From contig DASZVS010000014.1 in the NCBI GenBank assembly GCA_035546975.1, positions 1 through 64,000 of the forward strand: a stretch of DNA of 64,000 bases. Direction: 5' to 3'. A program made the translations under genes and the position numbers. Shown piece by piece: positions 7,986 through 16,740 of this stretch. Numbering within the stretch: position 1 is the first letter of the stretch; the number at the start of each line of letters is the position of its first letter. A model generated the notes under the pieces. The model was not told the origin of the DNA. It did not search any database and saw only the letters and a list, made by a program, of their open reading frames with translations. This stretch comes from JARIHC01 sp035546975. Lineage in GTDB: Bacteria; Patescibacteriota; Saccharimonadia; Saccharimonadales; UBA4665.

Positions 7986-8029
7986 ACATTTAGTTTACAG
8001 TATGGCTCGGAAGATAGGGGAGCTACTTT

Positions 8030-8296
8030 TTAGACAAGCTGGTGTGCTTTGAGCGAGGCGTCAATTTTTGGGCGGTCGAAGCCAATGATGACGTCGCCGT
8101 CTATATCGATAACCGGGATGCCGCGTTGGCCTGACTTATCAACAGCTTCAAGGCCGGCGCCCGGGTCTTTTTCAACGTTTTTCTCGGTGTATTTGACGCC
8201 GAGTTTATCAAAATAACCTTTGGCGGCATGGCAAAAGGCGCACCAGTCGGCGCTATAAACGGTGATCTTATTATCGGCATCGGAAGAATTACTCAT
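8030..8296 (-). CDS. Glutaredoxin-like thiol oxidoreductase
   Basis: This 88-aa single thioredoxin-fold domain has the redox pair CAFC (Cys19, Cys22) after ITVYSADW and the cis-proline segment RGIPVIDIDG. The length fits a class I glutaredoxin or NrdH. It would reduce disulfides, for example in ribonucleotide reductase, but which electron donor it uses is not shown. It is first in a minus-strand run with cobO. Its promoter TTTACA (8327-8332), 18 nt, TACAAT (8303-8308) ends 6 nt before the ATG, so transcription should begin at or next to the start codon. Confidence 0.85.
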   Translation of the reverse strand: MSNSSDADNKITVYSADWCAFCHAAKGYFDKLGVKYTEKNVEKDPGAGLEAVDKSGQRGIPVIDIDGDVIIGFDRPKIDASLKAHQLV

Positions 8297-8348
8297 GTTT
8301 TTATTGTACGCTCACTCACTATACTTTGTAAAGTAAAAACTCCTTTCC

Positions 8349-8366
8349 GTACCACTGTGGTACAGT
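8349..8366 (+). promoter_or_regulatory. Palindrome with extended -10 upstream of the 8397 gene
   Basis: GTACCAC-T-GTGGTAC (8349-8363) is a perfect 7+1+7 inverted repeat. Its right half merges into TGGTACAGT, an extended -10-like element (hexamer 8361-8366). A protein bound to the palindrome would cover the -10. A good Shine-Dalgarno (AAAGGAGAG) follows before ATG 8397. Confidence 0.45.
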
Positions 8367-8396
8367 TAAGGATAAGAAGTATGTAAAGGAGAGTAT

Positions 8397-8876
8397 ATGA
8401 AAAAGTATTGGTCGTCCCTGATTCTGCCGGGGCTTTTCGTGCTGGCTTGGATATTTGCCCTCAGCGGTTCGGCAGCGCCGGGAGCAATCGCCGGCGAGTC
8501 AAAAACCATCGCCGATTTGCGCTGGCTTGTGTATTTTGCGGGTTATGTGTTGATCGTATCCTTTGTCATGCACTTTTTTCTGGCAAAAAGCACGGCCAAA
8601 TCCATAGGCTGGAAAACAAACGGTTTCCAATACGAGCTTTCATTCGTTTCCTTGGGCCTTGGCCTCGGGTGCTTGTATGCCATCAATCATGATGTTGCCA
8701 GCTTGGTTACAATTTCTATCCCGATTATCGTCTTTCTCTTTTTGGCCGGCGTTAATCATGTGGTGGAAATCATCCGGCTAAAGAATTATGCGCCGAATAA
8801 CACCTTAATCCTTATCTGGGACTTCGGTATGGCAGCTTCGCTTATGGCGCTGATTTTAGCATCCGGAAAGTTTTGA
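8397..8876 (+). CDS. Five-helix membrane protein of unknown function
   Basis: This 159-aa protein has about five membrane helices (7-25, 41-62, 80-96, 100-121, 139-156) and short loops. The central segment GWKTNGFQYELSFVSLGLGLG recalls the DUF6790-type family, but I cannot confirm this. The start has a strong Shine-Dalgarno. The gene stands alone between the divergent glutaredoxin and the ATP synthase operon. No catalytic residues are evident. Confidence 0.6.
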   Translation: MKKYWSSLILPGLFVLAWIFALSGSAAPGAIAGESKTIADLRWLVYFAGYVLIVSFVMHFFLAKSTAKSIGWKTNGFQYELSFVSLGLGLGCLYAINHDVASLVTISIPIIVFLFLAGVNHVVEIIRLKNYAPNNTLILIWDFGMAASLMALILASGKF

Positions 8877-8911
8877 TTCTTCAAGTCCGTTATATTTTCA
8901 CTGCTGGATAG

Positions 8912-8941
8912 TTGCGTGAGCTATGTCACAGCTGATATAAT
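8912..8941 (+). promoter_or_regulatory. Promoter of the ATP synthase operon
   Basis: TTGCGT (8912-8917), 18-nt spacer, TGA-TATAAT (hexamer 8936-8941, extended by TG at 8933-8934). The -10 ends 9 nt before ATG 8951, so the operon mRNA should start within about 3 nt of the first codon. Confidence 0.7.
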
Positions 8942-8950
8942 ATATAAGAA

Positions 8951-9310
8951 ATGACAGAGACGACGACGCCCCAGACGCCATCGCCTACGGCACCAAGTAA
9001 CACGAGACAAGTTACGGTGGGCAAACCAGAGACCCCGCAATCGGTGTTCGTTGGTATGGCTTTGGATATGAGCTGGCGGTTGGCGGCAGTGGTACTGATT
9101 CCCATTGTTGGCGGGTTTGAAATCGATAGCCATGTTGGTACGACACCGCTACTTACCGTGATTGGCTTCTTGGTAGCTATCGCCGGCGTTTTTGCCGTTA
9201 TGCGGCAAACGGTCAAAGCAGCCAATGCTGCAGCTGCTAAGAACGCGCCAGCAGCTAAAGTAGTATCACCTGCATCATCCCAGGAAACTGGTGAGGAGAA
9301 GCGCTCGTGA
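8951..9310 (+). CDS. atpI: AtpI-like two-helix membrane protein
   Basis: This 119-aa protein has a Thr/Pro-rich N-terminus, two membrane helices (about 32-54 and 67-86) with a short loop, and an Ala/Lys-rich tail. This matches the AtpI/AtpZ proteins that precede atpB in many bacteria and are thought to help assemble the c-ring. Sequence similarity is weak, so the call rests mainly on position and topology. It overlaps atpB by 4 nt and is the first gene of the operon. Confidence 0.7.
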   Translation: MTETTTPQTPSPTAPSNTRQVTVGKPETPQSVFVGMALDMSWRLAAVVLIPIVGGFEIDSHVGTTPLLTVIGFLVAIAGVFAVMRQTVKAANAAAAKNAPAAKVVSPASSQETGEEKRS

Positions 9311-10167
9311 GCATAGGATCGCTGCCCGTTTTTGCCGACAGTGGCCCCAGTATCCACATTGCGCCGGCACAAGTTTTTCATATCGGTAGTTTCGGCATAA
9401 CGAACTCCATTTTGTACGGCTGGGCCTGCTCTATCTTCCTGATTATTTTATTTACGTGGCTGGCCCGCAAAATAACCGTTAAGCCGAAAGCCGGTTTTAT
9501 ACAAGTAGTTGAAGTCGGTGTGGATTTCATTACCAATTTGGTTGTGAATGCATTTGACGATAAAGAGATTGGTCGCAAGTACGTGCCGTTTTTCGTAACG
9601 CTCTTTTTCTTCATTTTGTTTAATAACTGGCTTGGGCTTTTGCCGATTGTTGGCGAAGGCTTCCAAACCCACAGCGGCGCGCCATTACTCCGGCCATTTA
9701 CCGGCGATCTGGACGGCACCTTTGCCATGGGCGCTATGACTATGGTTTTGGTGTATGGGGCTTCTATCAAGGAGTCCGGCGGCCTGTTCAAATACTTGCG
9801 CCATTTCTTCGTTGGCAGCCCCAAAAATCCTCTCTATTTCGTGATCGGCTTGCTGGAAATGTTTACTGACTTGACCCGTGTTATTAGCCTTAGCCTCCGG
9901 CTTTTCTTGAACGTTACCATCGGGGAAATGGTTATTGCAGTCTTTTCCTATCTCGGCCATGTCGCAGCGCCGGTTACCGCTTTGCCTTTTACGCTGATTG
10001 AGTTCGGTATTGCCGCCTTGCAGGCCTACATCTTTGTTATTTTGAGCGTGATGTACCTGGCGATAGCCGTTAATCACAGCACTACCCATCCGGAAGAGTC
10101 CATAGAAGAGGACTTGACCGATGATAGCGTTCCTGAAACAATAGGGCTAAAGGCCGGGAGTGCTTGA
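9307..10167 (+). CDS. atpB: F0F1 ATP synthase subunit a
   Basis: This 286-aa membrane protein shows the conserved features of subunit a: NNWLGLLP near 106-113, the essential Arg198 in SLSLRLFLN (the counterpart of E. coli Arg210), and the last-helix segment ALQAYIFVILSVMYL. It forms the half-channels that bring protons to the c-ring. The GTG start overlaps the end of atpI by 4 nt. A ~25-residue acidic tail follows the last helix. Confidence 0.96.
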   Translation: MSIGSLPVFADSGPSIHIAPAQVFHIGSFGITNSILYGWACSIFLIILFTWLARKITVKPKAGFIQVVEVGVDFITNLVVNAFDDKEIGRKYVPFFVTLFFFILFNNWLGLLPIVGEGFQTHSGAPLLRPFTGDLDGTFAMGAMTMVLVYGASIKESGGLFKYLRHFFVGSPKNPLYFVIGLLEMFTDLTRVISLSLRLFLNVTIGEMVIAVFSYLGHVAAPVTALPFTLIEFGIAALQAYIFVILSVMYLAIAVNHSTTHPEESIEEDLTDDSVPETIGLKAGSA

Positions 10168-10236
10168 GATAGGTATGGGCGGGCTTGAGATAGTTTTTCA
10201 AATAGTTAATAACCTAAGAAGGAGTCAAGCGAACAT

Positions 10237-10464
10237 ATGACACTCGCAGACGCAGTAAATACAGCAATTATCGGCAAAGGCCTGATGATCGGCGGCGGTT
10301 TTATCGGCCCGGGCATCGGCATTGGCCTTATCGGCGGCAATTATTTGGCAGCTGTCGGCCGCAACCCTGAAGCAGCGAAGTTCCTGGGCCAGGCCCTAAT
10401 CTTCGTGGCTATCGTTGAGCTGTTCGGCCTATTGGCCTTCGCCTCAATCTTCATCGTCAAGTAA
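10237..10464 (+). CDS. atpE: F0F1 ATP synthase subunit c
   Basis: This 75-aa two-helix hairpin has a Gly-rich first helix (GPGIGIGLIGG), the polar loop GRNPEA at 41-46, and the ion-binding carboxylate Glu61 in FVAIVELFGLL. The positions that hold Gln and Ser/Thr in sodium-binding c subunits are Ile29 and Leu62 here, so the ring should carry protons. A strong Shine-Dalgarno (AAGAAGGAG) precedes ATG 10237, fitting the high copy number of this subunit. Confidence 0.97.
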   Translation: MTLADAVNTAIIGKGLMIGGGFIGPGIGIGLIGGNYLAAVGRNPEAAKFLGQALIFVAIVELFGLLAFASIFIVK

Positions 10465-10486
10465 AAGAGGAATTGAAGACGCATTA

Positions 10487-11020
10487 ATGATTACAGCAAT
10501 CACACAATTCGGTGACAGCACGTCCGGTATCGGTGCCTTAGGCTTCGATGGCAAGGCGTTCCTGATACAGCTGATTACATTTATTTTGGCGCTCTGGGTT
10601 TTGAAGCGTTATGCTTTCGGCCCTATCGTCAAGCTGCTTAATGAACGGCGCGAAACCATCGACCGCGGCGTTAAACTTGGCGAAGAAATGCAGAAAGAAA
10701 AGGCCGAACTGGAAAAACAAGTCGACGAAGAACTTCACAAAGCGCGCCAAGAGGCTGATCAGATGATTGCCGGCGCCGAAGACACCGCCCGCGAAGCGGC
10801 CCGCGCTGTCGAAGAAAAGGCCAAGAAAAAGGCTGACGGCATCGTAGCCGAGGCCGAGGGCCGGATAGAACTCGAAACGGCCCGCGTACGCAAGCAGCTC
10901 GAGAAAGAAATGGCTAACTTGGTAGCGGAAGCTACGGAGGCCGTAATCGATGAAAAAGTTGACGCCAAGAAGGATGAAGCCTTGATCGAACGGGCCATTA
11001 AGGAGAGCCGGACAGCATGA
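10487..11020 (+). CDS. atpF: F0F1 ATP synthase subunit b
   Basis: The 177-aa product has one N-terminal membrane helix (about 25-43, FLIQLITFILALWVLKRY) and then a long charged Ala/Glu/Lys-rich coiled coil, as expected for the peripheral stalk. The reading frame stays open upstream to 10415 within atpE, but the membrane anchor and normal length place the start at ATG 10487. It overlaps atpH by 4 nt. Confidence 0.94.
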   Translation: MITAITQFGDSTSGIGALGFDGKAFLIQLITFILALWVLKRYAFGPIVKLLNERRETIDRGVKLGEEMQKEKAELEKQVDEELHKARQEADQMIAGAEDTAREAARAVEEKAKKKADGIVAEAEGRIELETARVRKQLEKEMANLVAEATEAVIDEKVDAKKDEALIERAIKESRTA

Positions 11021-11424
11021 AAGCTCCGCGTACCCGCCTGGCTAAGTTTGTCGCTGAACGCACTTTGAAACAGGGTGTGTCCCGGTCATTTTCCGAGGAA
11101 GTAGCGGCATATTTGTTGAGCGAGGGGCGGACTGGCGAACTTGATTCCCTCCTCCGGGATATCCAGGCTGACTGGGCCGGAAAAGGACATGTTGAAGTGG
11201 TGGCGACAAGCGCCCGGCCGCTGTCCTCGGCAGTCAAGGCGGACATTACCAAGAAAGTTAAGGCGCTGTATCCGCAGGCGGAGAAAATTGTCATTAATGA
11301 AGTGCATGATCCAGAAATCATTGGCGGCGTACGCCTTGCACTACCCAACCAGCAATTGGACCTGGGTATTCGGACGAAACTCAATAAGTTTAAGCAGTTA
11401 GCGCAGGCGGCAGGAAAGGAATAA
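11017..11424 (+). CDS. atpH: F0F1 ATP synthase subunit delta
   Basis: This 135-aa protein is shorter than the usual ~175-180 aa. Its C-terminal half carries the conserved delta region VINEVHDPEIIGGVRLALPNQ followed by LDLGIRTKLNKF, which links the b stalk to the top of F1. The N-terminal helical domain, which binds alpha, appears reduced. The position between atpF and atpA is canonical. Confidence 0.92.
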   Translation: MKAPRTRLAKFVAERTLKQGVSRSFSEEVAAYLLSEGRTGELDSLLRDIQADWAGKGHVEVVATSARPLSSAVKADITKKVKALYPQAEKIVINEVHDPEIIGGVRLALPNQQLDLGIRTKLNKFKQLAQAAGKE

Positions 11425-12996
11425 ATGGCTACCAAAACTGAATTATCAATCCAAGATTTATCGAACGATATCCGGGCGGCTATCGCAGAACTGAAAGAGC
11501 GCCCTGAGATTGAAAATGTCGGCATTGTTACCCGCGTGGGCGACGGTATCGCCTGGATTTACGGTCTCAGCAAGTGCGGCTATAACGAGATGCTCGAGAT
11601 TGAAGGCATTGACGGCCAGCAGATTACAGCATTTGCCTTTAACCTCGCCGAAGATGAAATCGGCGCCGTATTACTCGGCGATGATGTAGATATCAAAGCC
11701 GGCGCAAAAGCCCGGTTGTCCGGCAAAGTATTGGAAGTTCCCGTCGGCCCGGAGCTAGTTGGCCGCGTGGTTGATCCGCTCGGCAACCCGCTCGACGGCG
11801 GAGACCCCATTAAGACAAAGCAAACGAGCCCCGTTGAACGCCGTGCCCCCGGCGTATTGGACCGCAAAAGCGTCCATGAGCCCCTCATGACCGGCCTTAT
11901 GGCTATCGATACTATGATTCCTATCGGCCGCGGCCAGCGCGAGCTCATCATCGGTGACCGCCAGACTGGTAAGACGGCTATTGCCGTTGATACCATGGTT
12001 AACCAAGCCCGGCAAAAAACAGGCGTCATTAATGTCTATGTGGCCATCGGCCAGAAATTGTCCAAAATTGCCGCCTTGCAGGAGCGCCTGAAGCGCGAAG
12101 GCGTGATGGATCAGACGATCATTATCGCGACCAGCCCGGCCGACCCGGCCGCCCTGCTCTACCTTGCACCATATGCCGGCTGTGCCATGGGCGAATATTT
12201 CCGTGATAACAAAGAACACGCTCTGATTATTTACGACGATTTGTCCAAGCATGCTGCCGCCTACCGCCAGATGTCACTTTTGCTTCGGCGTCCACCGGGC
12301 CGCGAAGCGTACCCGGGCGATGTCTTTTACCTGCACTCCCGTCTTTTGGAACGCGCCGCCAAGCTGAGCGATGGGCTTGGCGCAGGTTCGCTCACTGCCC
12401 TGCCTATCATTGAAACGCAGGCCGGCGATATTAGTGCCTACATTCCGACAAACGTCATTTCCATTACCGATGGCCAGATATTCCTGGAAACGAATCTCTT
12501 CTACCAGGGTATCCGCCCGGCTATTTCGGTTGGTTTGTCGGTTTCTCGTGTTGGTGGTTCGGCCCAAACCAAGGCCATTAAGGCCGTCGGCGGTGGCCTT
12601 AAACTAGCGCTAGCCCAGTTCCGCGAACTGGCAGCCTTCAGCCAGTTCTCTACCGACCTGGATGCTGAGACGCGCCATACCATCGAACGTGGCCAGCGCC
12701 TTACCGAACTGCTCAAGCAACCGCAATACAGCCCGTATGCTATCTGGGAAATGTATGCTGCGTTGATGGCTGCTAACGAAGGTTGTTTCGATGATGTCCC
12801 GCTTGAAAAGATCAAGATTGCCGAACAGGCGCTGCTCCGAGAACTGAAGTCTAGGCACACCAAGCTTATTGAGGCGGTCAACACCGGCGATAAGCCGACA
12901 GATGTCCAGAACGATACGATCATCAAATTGGCTAAGAAAGTGGCCGAAACGTACAAAGAGTCGAAAGCCGCTAAGAAAGCTGAGGCAAGCGAGTAA
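11425..12996 (+). CDS. atpA: F0F1 ATP synthase subunit alpha
   Basis: This 523-aa protein has the P-loop GDRQTGKT at 177-184, the segment AIYDDLSKHAAAYRQ type region (here LIIYDDLSKHAAAYRQ) and the signature PAISVGLSVSRVGGSAQ containing the arginine that completes the beta catalytic site. It is the non-catalytic nucleotide-binding subunit of the F1 hexamer. AGGAAAGGAA upstream of ATG 11425 is a good ribosome site. There is a Lys/Ala-rich extension at the C-terminus. Confidence 0.98.
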   Translation: MATKTELSIQDLSNDIRAAIAELKERPEIENVGIVTRVGDGIAWIYGLSKCGYNEMLEIEGIDGQQITAFAFNLAEDEIGAVLLGDDVDIKAGAKARLSGKVLEVPVGPELVGRVVDPLGNPLDGGDPIKTKQTSPVERRAPGVLDRKSVHEPLMTGLMAIDTMIPIGRGQRELIIGDRQTGKTAIAVDTMVNQARQKTGVINVYVAIGQKLSKIAALQERLKREGVMDQTIIIATSPADPAALLYLAPYAGCAMGEYFRDNKEHALIIYDDLSKHAAAYRQMSLLLRRPPGREAYPGDVFYLHSRLLERAAKLSDGLGAGSLTALPIIETQAGDISAYIPTNVISITDGQIFLETNLFYQGIRPAISVGLSVSRVGGSAQTKAIKAVGGGLKLALAQFRELAAFSQFSTDLDAETRHTIERGQRLTELLKQPQYSPYAIWEMYAALMAANEGCFDDVPLEKIKIAEQALLRELKSRHTKLIEAVNTGDKPTDVQNDTIIKLAKKVAETYKESKAAKKAEASE

Positions 12997-12998
12997 TA

Positions 12999-13865
12999 AT
13001 GGCTAGCACGATCACGCTAAAACGCCGGATTACGTCCATCAGCAATACGCGCCAGATCACTAAGGCGATGGAGCTGGTGAGTGCTTCCAAACTGCGCCGT
13101 GCCCAAGCCTATGCCGCTAAGAGCCGCGATTACCAGAATATGGCCTATGACCTCTTGCGGCGGCTGAATGCTATGAGCGAAGTCGAACAAATGCCACTTT
13201 TCCGCAAACGCCCCGTGAAGAACCGCCTGTATGTGGTTATCACAAGCAATACTGGCTTGGCTGGGGCATATAACGCCAACATTTTGAAGCTACTGACCCA
13301 AGGTTTGCGCGAAGACCGCGATAAGCACATCAAGAGCCATGTCATTACCATCGGCAGCAAAGGTGCCCAGTTTGTCCGCCGTTTAGCCGAGGTTGAACTG
13401 ATGGCCGTATACCAGCCATTTGGAGATGAGCCGAGTGCTAACGACGTCCGCCCAATCCTCAATACTGTTATTGAACAGTACACGGAAGAAAAGATCGACG
13501 AAGTCCGTGTCCTCTACACCGATTTTAAGTCTAATCTGGTACAAACCGCTACCAGTTTGCAGATCCTGCCTGCACCGGTGATTGACGGCGCCGACGAGGA
13601 ACTGGTAATAAGCAACTTCGAACCGGATGTTGAAACCGTAGTGGCCGAAGTTACCACGCGGCTAATCGAGGCCCAGATTTGGCAGGCGGTATTGGAGAGT
13701 TTGGCTTCTGAACATGCCATGCGCATGATGGCTACTAAAAACGCTACTGATAATGCCAACGATTTGATAGATGATTACACGCTGGAATTAAATACAGCCC
13801 GGCAAGCGGCCATTACCCAGGAATTGGCGGAAATTACCGGCGGCGCGGAAGCGTTAAATGGATGA
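12999..13865 (+). CDS. atpG: F0F1 ATP synthase subunit gamma
   Basis: This 288-aa protein has the conserved N-terminal helix RRITSISNTRQITKAMELVS and the C-terminal helix ATKNATDNANDLIDDYTLELN with ARQAAITQELAEITGGAEAL, which together form the rotating coiled-coil shaft. It starts 2 nt after the atpA stop. The middle Rossmann-like domain is of normal size. Confidence 0.97.
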   Translation: MASTITLKRRITSISNTRQITKAMELVSASKLRRAQAYAAKSRDYQNMAYDLLRRLNAMSEVEQMPLFRKRPVKNRLYVVITSNTGLAGAYNANILKLLTQGLREDRDKHIKSHVITIGSKGAQFVRRLAEVELMAVYQPFGDEPSANDVRPILNTVIEQYTEEKIDEVRVLYTDFKSNLVQTATSLQILPAPVIDGADEELVISNFEPDVETVVAEVTTRLIEAQIWQAVLESLASEHAMRMMATKNATDNANDLIDDYTLELNTARQAAITQELAEITGGAEALNG

Positions 13866-13888
13866 ATGAATTAGAAGGAGAAGTATAG

Positions 13889-15301
13889 ATGGCGACAGCA
13901 ACTAAAGATAAACCAAGAACCCAGACTGGCAAGATTACCCAGATTGTCGGCGTGGTGGTCGATGTGGAGTTTGCTACCGACAAACTCCCAGCAATTTACA
14001 ACGCCCTTAAAGTTACCCTAAACGGCGAAGAGTTGACGCTTGAGGTAGCGCAGCACCTGAGCGAATCAAGCATCCGTGCAATTGCGCTCGGCAGTACTGA
14101 CGGCCTAGAGCGCGGCACAGAAGTCGCCGATACAGGCAAGCCTATTAGTGTTCCGGTTGGTGAGAAGACCTTGGGCCGTATGTTCAATGTCACCGGCGAG
14201 CCTATCGACAGCAAGGGCGGCGATTTCAACGAATTTGCGCCAATCCATAAAACTCCGCCGCCGCTGATTGATCAGTCTGGCGCCGTAGAAATCTTGGAAA
14301 CCGGTATTAAAGTGATCGACCTTATCTGCCCCATGACTAAAGGCGGCAAGGCCGGCCTCTTTGGTGGTGCCGGTGTGGGTAAAACAGTGCTTATCCAGGA
14401 ACTTATTAATAATATTGCCAAATTCCACAGCGGTTATTCTGTGTTTGCCGGTGTCGGTGAGCGCACCCGCGAAGGCAATGACCTCTACCATGAAATGGAA
14501 GAGGCTGACGTGCTTAAGAACACTTCCCTGGTCTTCGGCCAGATGAACGAACCGCCTGGAGCGCGTCTTCGCGTGGCCCTTTCCGGCCTGGCTATCGCTG
14601 AAGGTTTCCGCGATAACGGCAATGACGTGCTGCTTTTCATTGATAACATTTTCCGTTATACACAGGCTGGATCAGAAGTATCCGCCCTGCTCGGCCGCTT
14701 ACCGAGCGCCGTCGGTTACCAGCCGAACCTCCAGCAAGAAATGGGTGCCCTCCAAGAGCGCATTACGTCTACGCACAAGGGTTCAATTACTTCTGTGCAG
14801 GCCGTGTATGTGCCGGCAGACGACATGACGGACCCAGCTCCGGCAACCACCTTTGCTCACTTGGACTCAACCATCACCTTGAGCCGCGCATTGACGGAAA
14901 TCGGTATCTATCCGGCTATCGACCCGCTCGACAGTACTTCGAACATCCTTGATCCTGAAATCGTCGGCGAAGAGCACTACAATGTAGCCCGCGAGGTCCA
15001 AAGGGTGCTTCAACGCTATAAGGATCTGCAGGATATCATCGCTATTCTGGGTATGGAAGAACTTTCCGAAGAAGACAAGCAATTGGTCGGCCGCGCGCGC
15101 CGTATCCAGCGTTTCTTGTCCCAACCGTTCTTCGTAGCTGAGCAGTTTACTGGCAATACAGGCCAGTATGTCAAACTTGAAGATACCATCAAGAGTTTTC
15201 GCGAAATCCTCGACGGCAAACACGACGATAAGCCGGAGAGCGCTTTCTACCTGAAAGGCCCGATCAGCGACGTAACCAAGGCAGCCAAGAAAGCGAAATA
15301 A
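13889..15301 (+). CDS. atpD: F0F1 ATP synthase subunit beta
   Basis: This 470-aa catalytic subunit has P-loop GGAGVGKT (159-166), the catalytic Glu segment GERTREGNDLY, Walker B LLFIDNIFRYTQAGSEVS and the DELSEED-region equivalent EELSEEDKQLV. An AAGGAGAAG ribosome site lies before ATG 13889. It ends in a lysine-rich tail. It hydrolyses or synthesises ATP at the alpha/beta interfaces of F1. Confidence 0.98.
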   Translation: MATATKDKPRTQTGKITQIVGVVVDVEFATDKLPAIYNALKVTLNGEELTLEVAQHLSESSIRAIALGSTDGLERGTEVADTGKPISVPVGEKTLGRMFNVTGEPIDSKGGDFNEFAPIHKTPPPLIDQSGAVEILETGIKVIDLICPMTKGGKAGLFGGAGVGKTVLIQELINNIAKFHSGYSVFAGVGERTREGNDLYHEMEEADVLKNTSLVFGQMNEPPGARLRVALSGLAIAEGFRDNGNDVLLFIDNIFRYTQAGSEVSALLGRLPSAVGYQPNLQQEMGALQERITSTHKGSITSVQAVYVPADDMTDPAPATTFAHLDSTITLSRALTEIGIYPAIDPLDSTSNILDPEIVGEEHYNVAREVQRVLQRYKDLQDIIAILGMEELSEEDKQLVGRARRIQRFLSQPFFVAEQFTGNTGQYVKLEDTIKSFREILDGKHDDKPESAFYLKGPISDVTKAAKKAK

Positions 15302-15303
15302 GC

Positions 15304-15735
15304 GTGTTCCACTTCCAGCTGGTATCTCTAAGCGGTAAAAAGTTCGACGAAGATGTCTATGAGGTTATTTTACCGACTAAAGACGGCCAGATCGGCGTAT
15401 TGCAAGACCATATGCCGCTTGTCAGTGTGGCAAATACCGGCGTTATCATCGTTCGCCGCAATCCGCGCGATACGGACCGTGAACGCGAGTATTTTGCCAC
15501 CAATGGCGGCGCTATAGAAGTTGCGGACAACACTTTGCGCGTCCTGGTGGATGAGGCCGACCATGCCGAAGAAATCAATGAAGCCGAGGCTGAAAAGGCA
15601 TTGCAACGGGCTGAAAAGATGAAGGCTGAGGCTACCGACGAGGTGAGCCTGGAGCATGCCCAGGCACTGGTTGACCGCCAAGCCGTACGGCTGCAAGTCG
15701 CTTCGCTCAAACGCCGCCACCAACGCAATCGTTAG
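15304..15735 (+). CDS. atpC: F0F1 ATP synthase subunit epsilon
   Basis: This 143-aa protein starts with GTG 2 nt after atpD. The N-terminal beta-sandwich is typical (FHFQLVSLSGKKF, TKDGQIGVLQDHMPLV) and two C-terminal helices rich in Ala/Glu follow (EINEAEAEKALQRAE), the part that can inhibit ATP hydrolysis. It is the last gene of the operon. The convergent mscL ends 34 nt beyond, with no clear terminator in between. Confidence 0.95.
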   Translation: MFHFQLVSLSGKKFDEDVYEVILPTKDGQIGVLQDHMPLVSVANTGVIIVRRNPRDTDREREYFATNGGAIEVADNTLRVLVDEADHAEEINEAEAEKALQRAEKMKAEATDEVSLEHAQALVDRQAVRLQVASLKRRHQRNR

Positions 15736-15769
15736 TAGTTGCTTACGAGATAGTCACTAGAAGAAATAC

Positions 15770-16183
15770 TTAACTTTTAGCTGGTAATTTGCTCGTGCAA
15801 AAAGCGCATTTCGTAGCCGCCTTAGGAACATCACTCAGGCAAAATGGACATTTTTTCTCTGAGGGATCTTCTGGCGTCTTACGGCGGTTGGAATACTCCA
15901 TAAGCGTATTTATCGGTTTAACGATAAAGAAGAAGACTACAGCGGCGAGAATCATGAAAGAAATAACAGCATTCAGGAAGTCGCCATACATAACTTTACT
16001 GTTATTGATGGTGAAATACAGGTTAGAAAAGTCAGGCTTGCCGCCGATAGCTGCAATAAGCGGCGTGATTAGATCTTTTACCAGGGCTGTAACGATTGCG
16101 CCGAAGGCGGCGCCGATAACGACTGCAACGGCGAGGTCGACAACGTTACCCCGCAAGATAAATTGCTTAAATTCCTTAAACAT
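15770..16183 (-). CDS. mscL: Large-conductance mechanosensitive channel MscL with C-terminal zinc ribbon
   Basis: This 137-aa protein begins FKEFKQFILRGNVVDLAVAVVIGAAFG, wait-free of gaps against typical MscL first helix and pore; the second helix is about 64-88 with VKPIN after it. The C-terminus carries CPFC and CAFC 11 residues apart, a zinc-ribbon-like module in place of the usual bundle helix. The channel releases solutes on hypo-osmotic stress. Promoter TGC-TATACT (hexamer 16190-16195) ends 6 nt before ATG, so the message is probably leaderless. Confidence 0.93.
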   Translation of the reverse strand: MFKEFKQFILRGNVVDLAVAVVIGAAFGAIVTALVKDLITPLIAAIGGKPDFSNLYFTINNSKVMYGDFLNAVISFMILAAVVFFFIVKPINTLMEYSNRRKTPEDPSEKKCPFCLSDVPKAATKCAFCTSKLPAKS

Positions 16184-16205
16184 ACGAACAGTATAGCAGC
16201 TGCCG

Positions 16206-16538
16206 CTACTCCTCGAAGTACTGGCTGAATGCGCCGCCGTAGGTTTGGCGGAGCTCTTGGTGCAACTTAGCTTCGCCGAGAAGCGTATAGAGGTATAACA
16301 TATTCGCCGTTACTACCGACCTCATTTCGGCATCGTCCGGTGCGGCCTGGTAACTGCAAGCCATAATAAAACGTGCAATATTCGGCTGGCTTTTCTCGAG
16401 TGCCTTCCATTGTTCCAGCGTTCTCTCTTCCAGGGATGGTATTGTTTTGAGCCTGCGCAAAAAAGAGCTAATAAGCTGGTCGGACGGGGCTGTTTCGAGG
16501 ATTTGTACGGTGTTATCTGCTGGTATTTTGTCTGGCAT
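16206..16538 (-). CDS. Small soluble protein of unknown function
   Basis: This 110-aa protein is mostly helical, with charged and Gln/Glu-rich segments, and has no membrane helix and no motif I recognise. The C-terminal half (VTANMLYLYTLLGEAKLHQELRQ) looks like two amphipathic helices. A GGAG lies about 11 nt upstream of ATG 16538. It precedes mscL by 22 nt on the same strand, but mscL has its own promoter. Confidence 0.5.
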   Translation of the reverse strand: MPDKIPADNTVQILETAPSDQLISSFLRRLKTIPSLEERTLEQWKALEKSQPNIARFIMACSYQAAPDDAEMRSVVTANMLYLYTLLGEAKLHQELRQTYGGAFSQYFEE

Positions 16539-16740
16539 ATGTTTATGCTCCCATTTGATGCTTACAGGATACTGTAGTTTTTCCCAGATGTTTGTGAGAT
16601 ACCATACATTTTCTGTGTGATATATGTCTTGTATTACTCAGTTGAGAGGAGTAAAATTAAATCTTGTGTTTTAAAAATTTAATGGATTTTTAATAGGGAT
16701 AACAGACGTAAAATTTATGAATCATGAGACGCGCGGAAAT

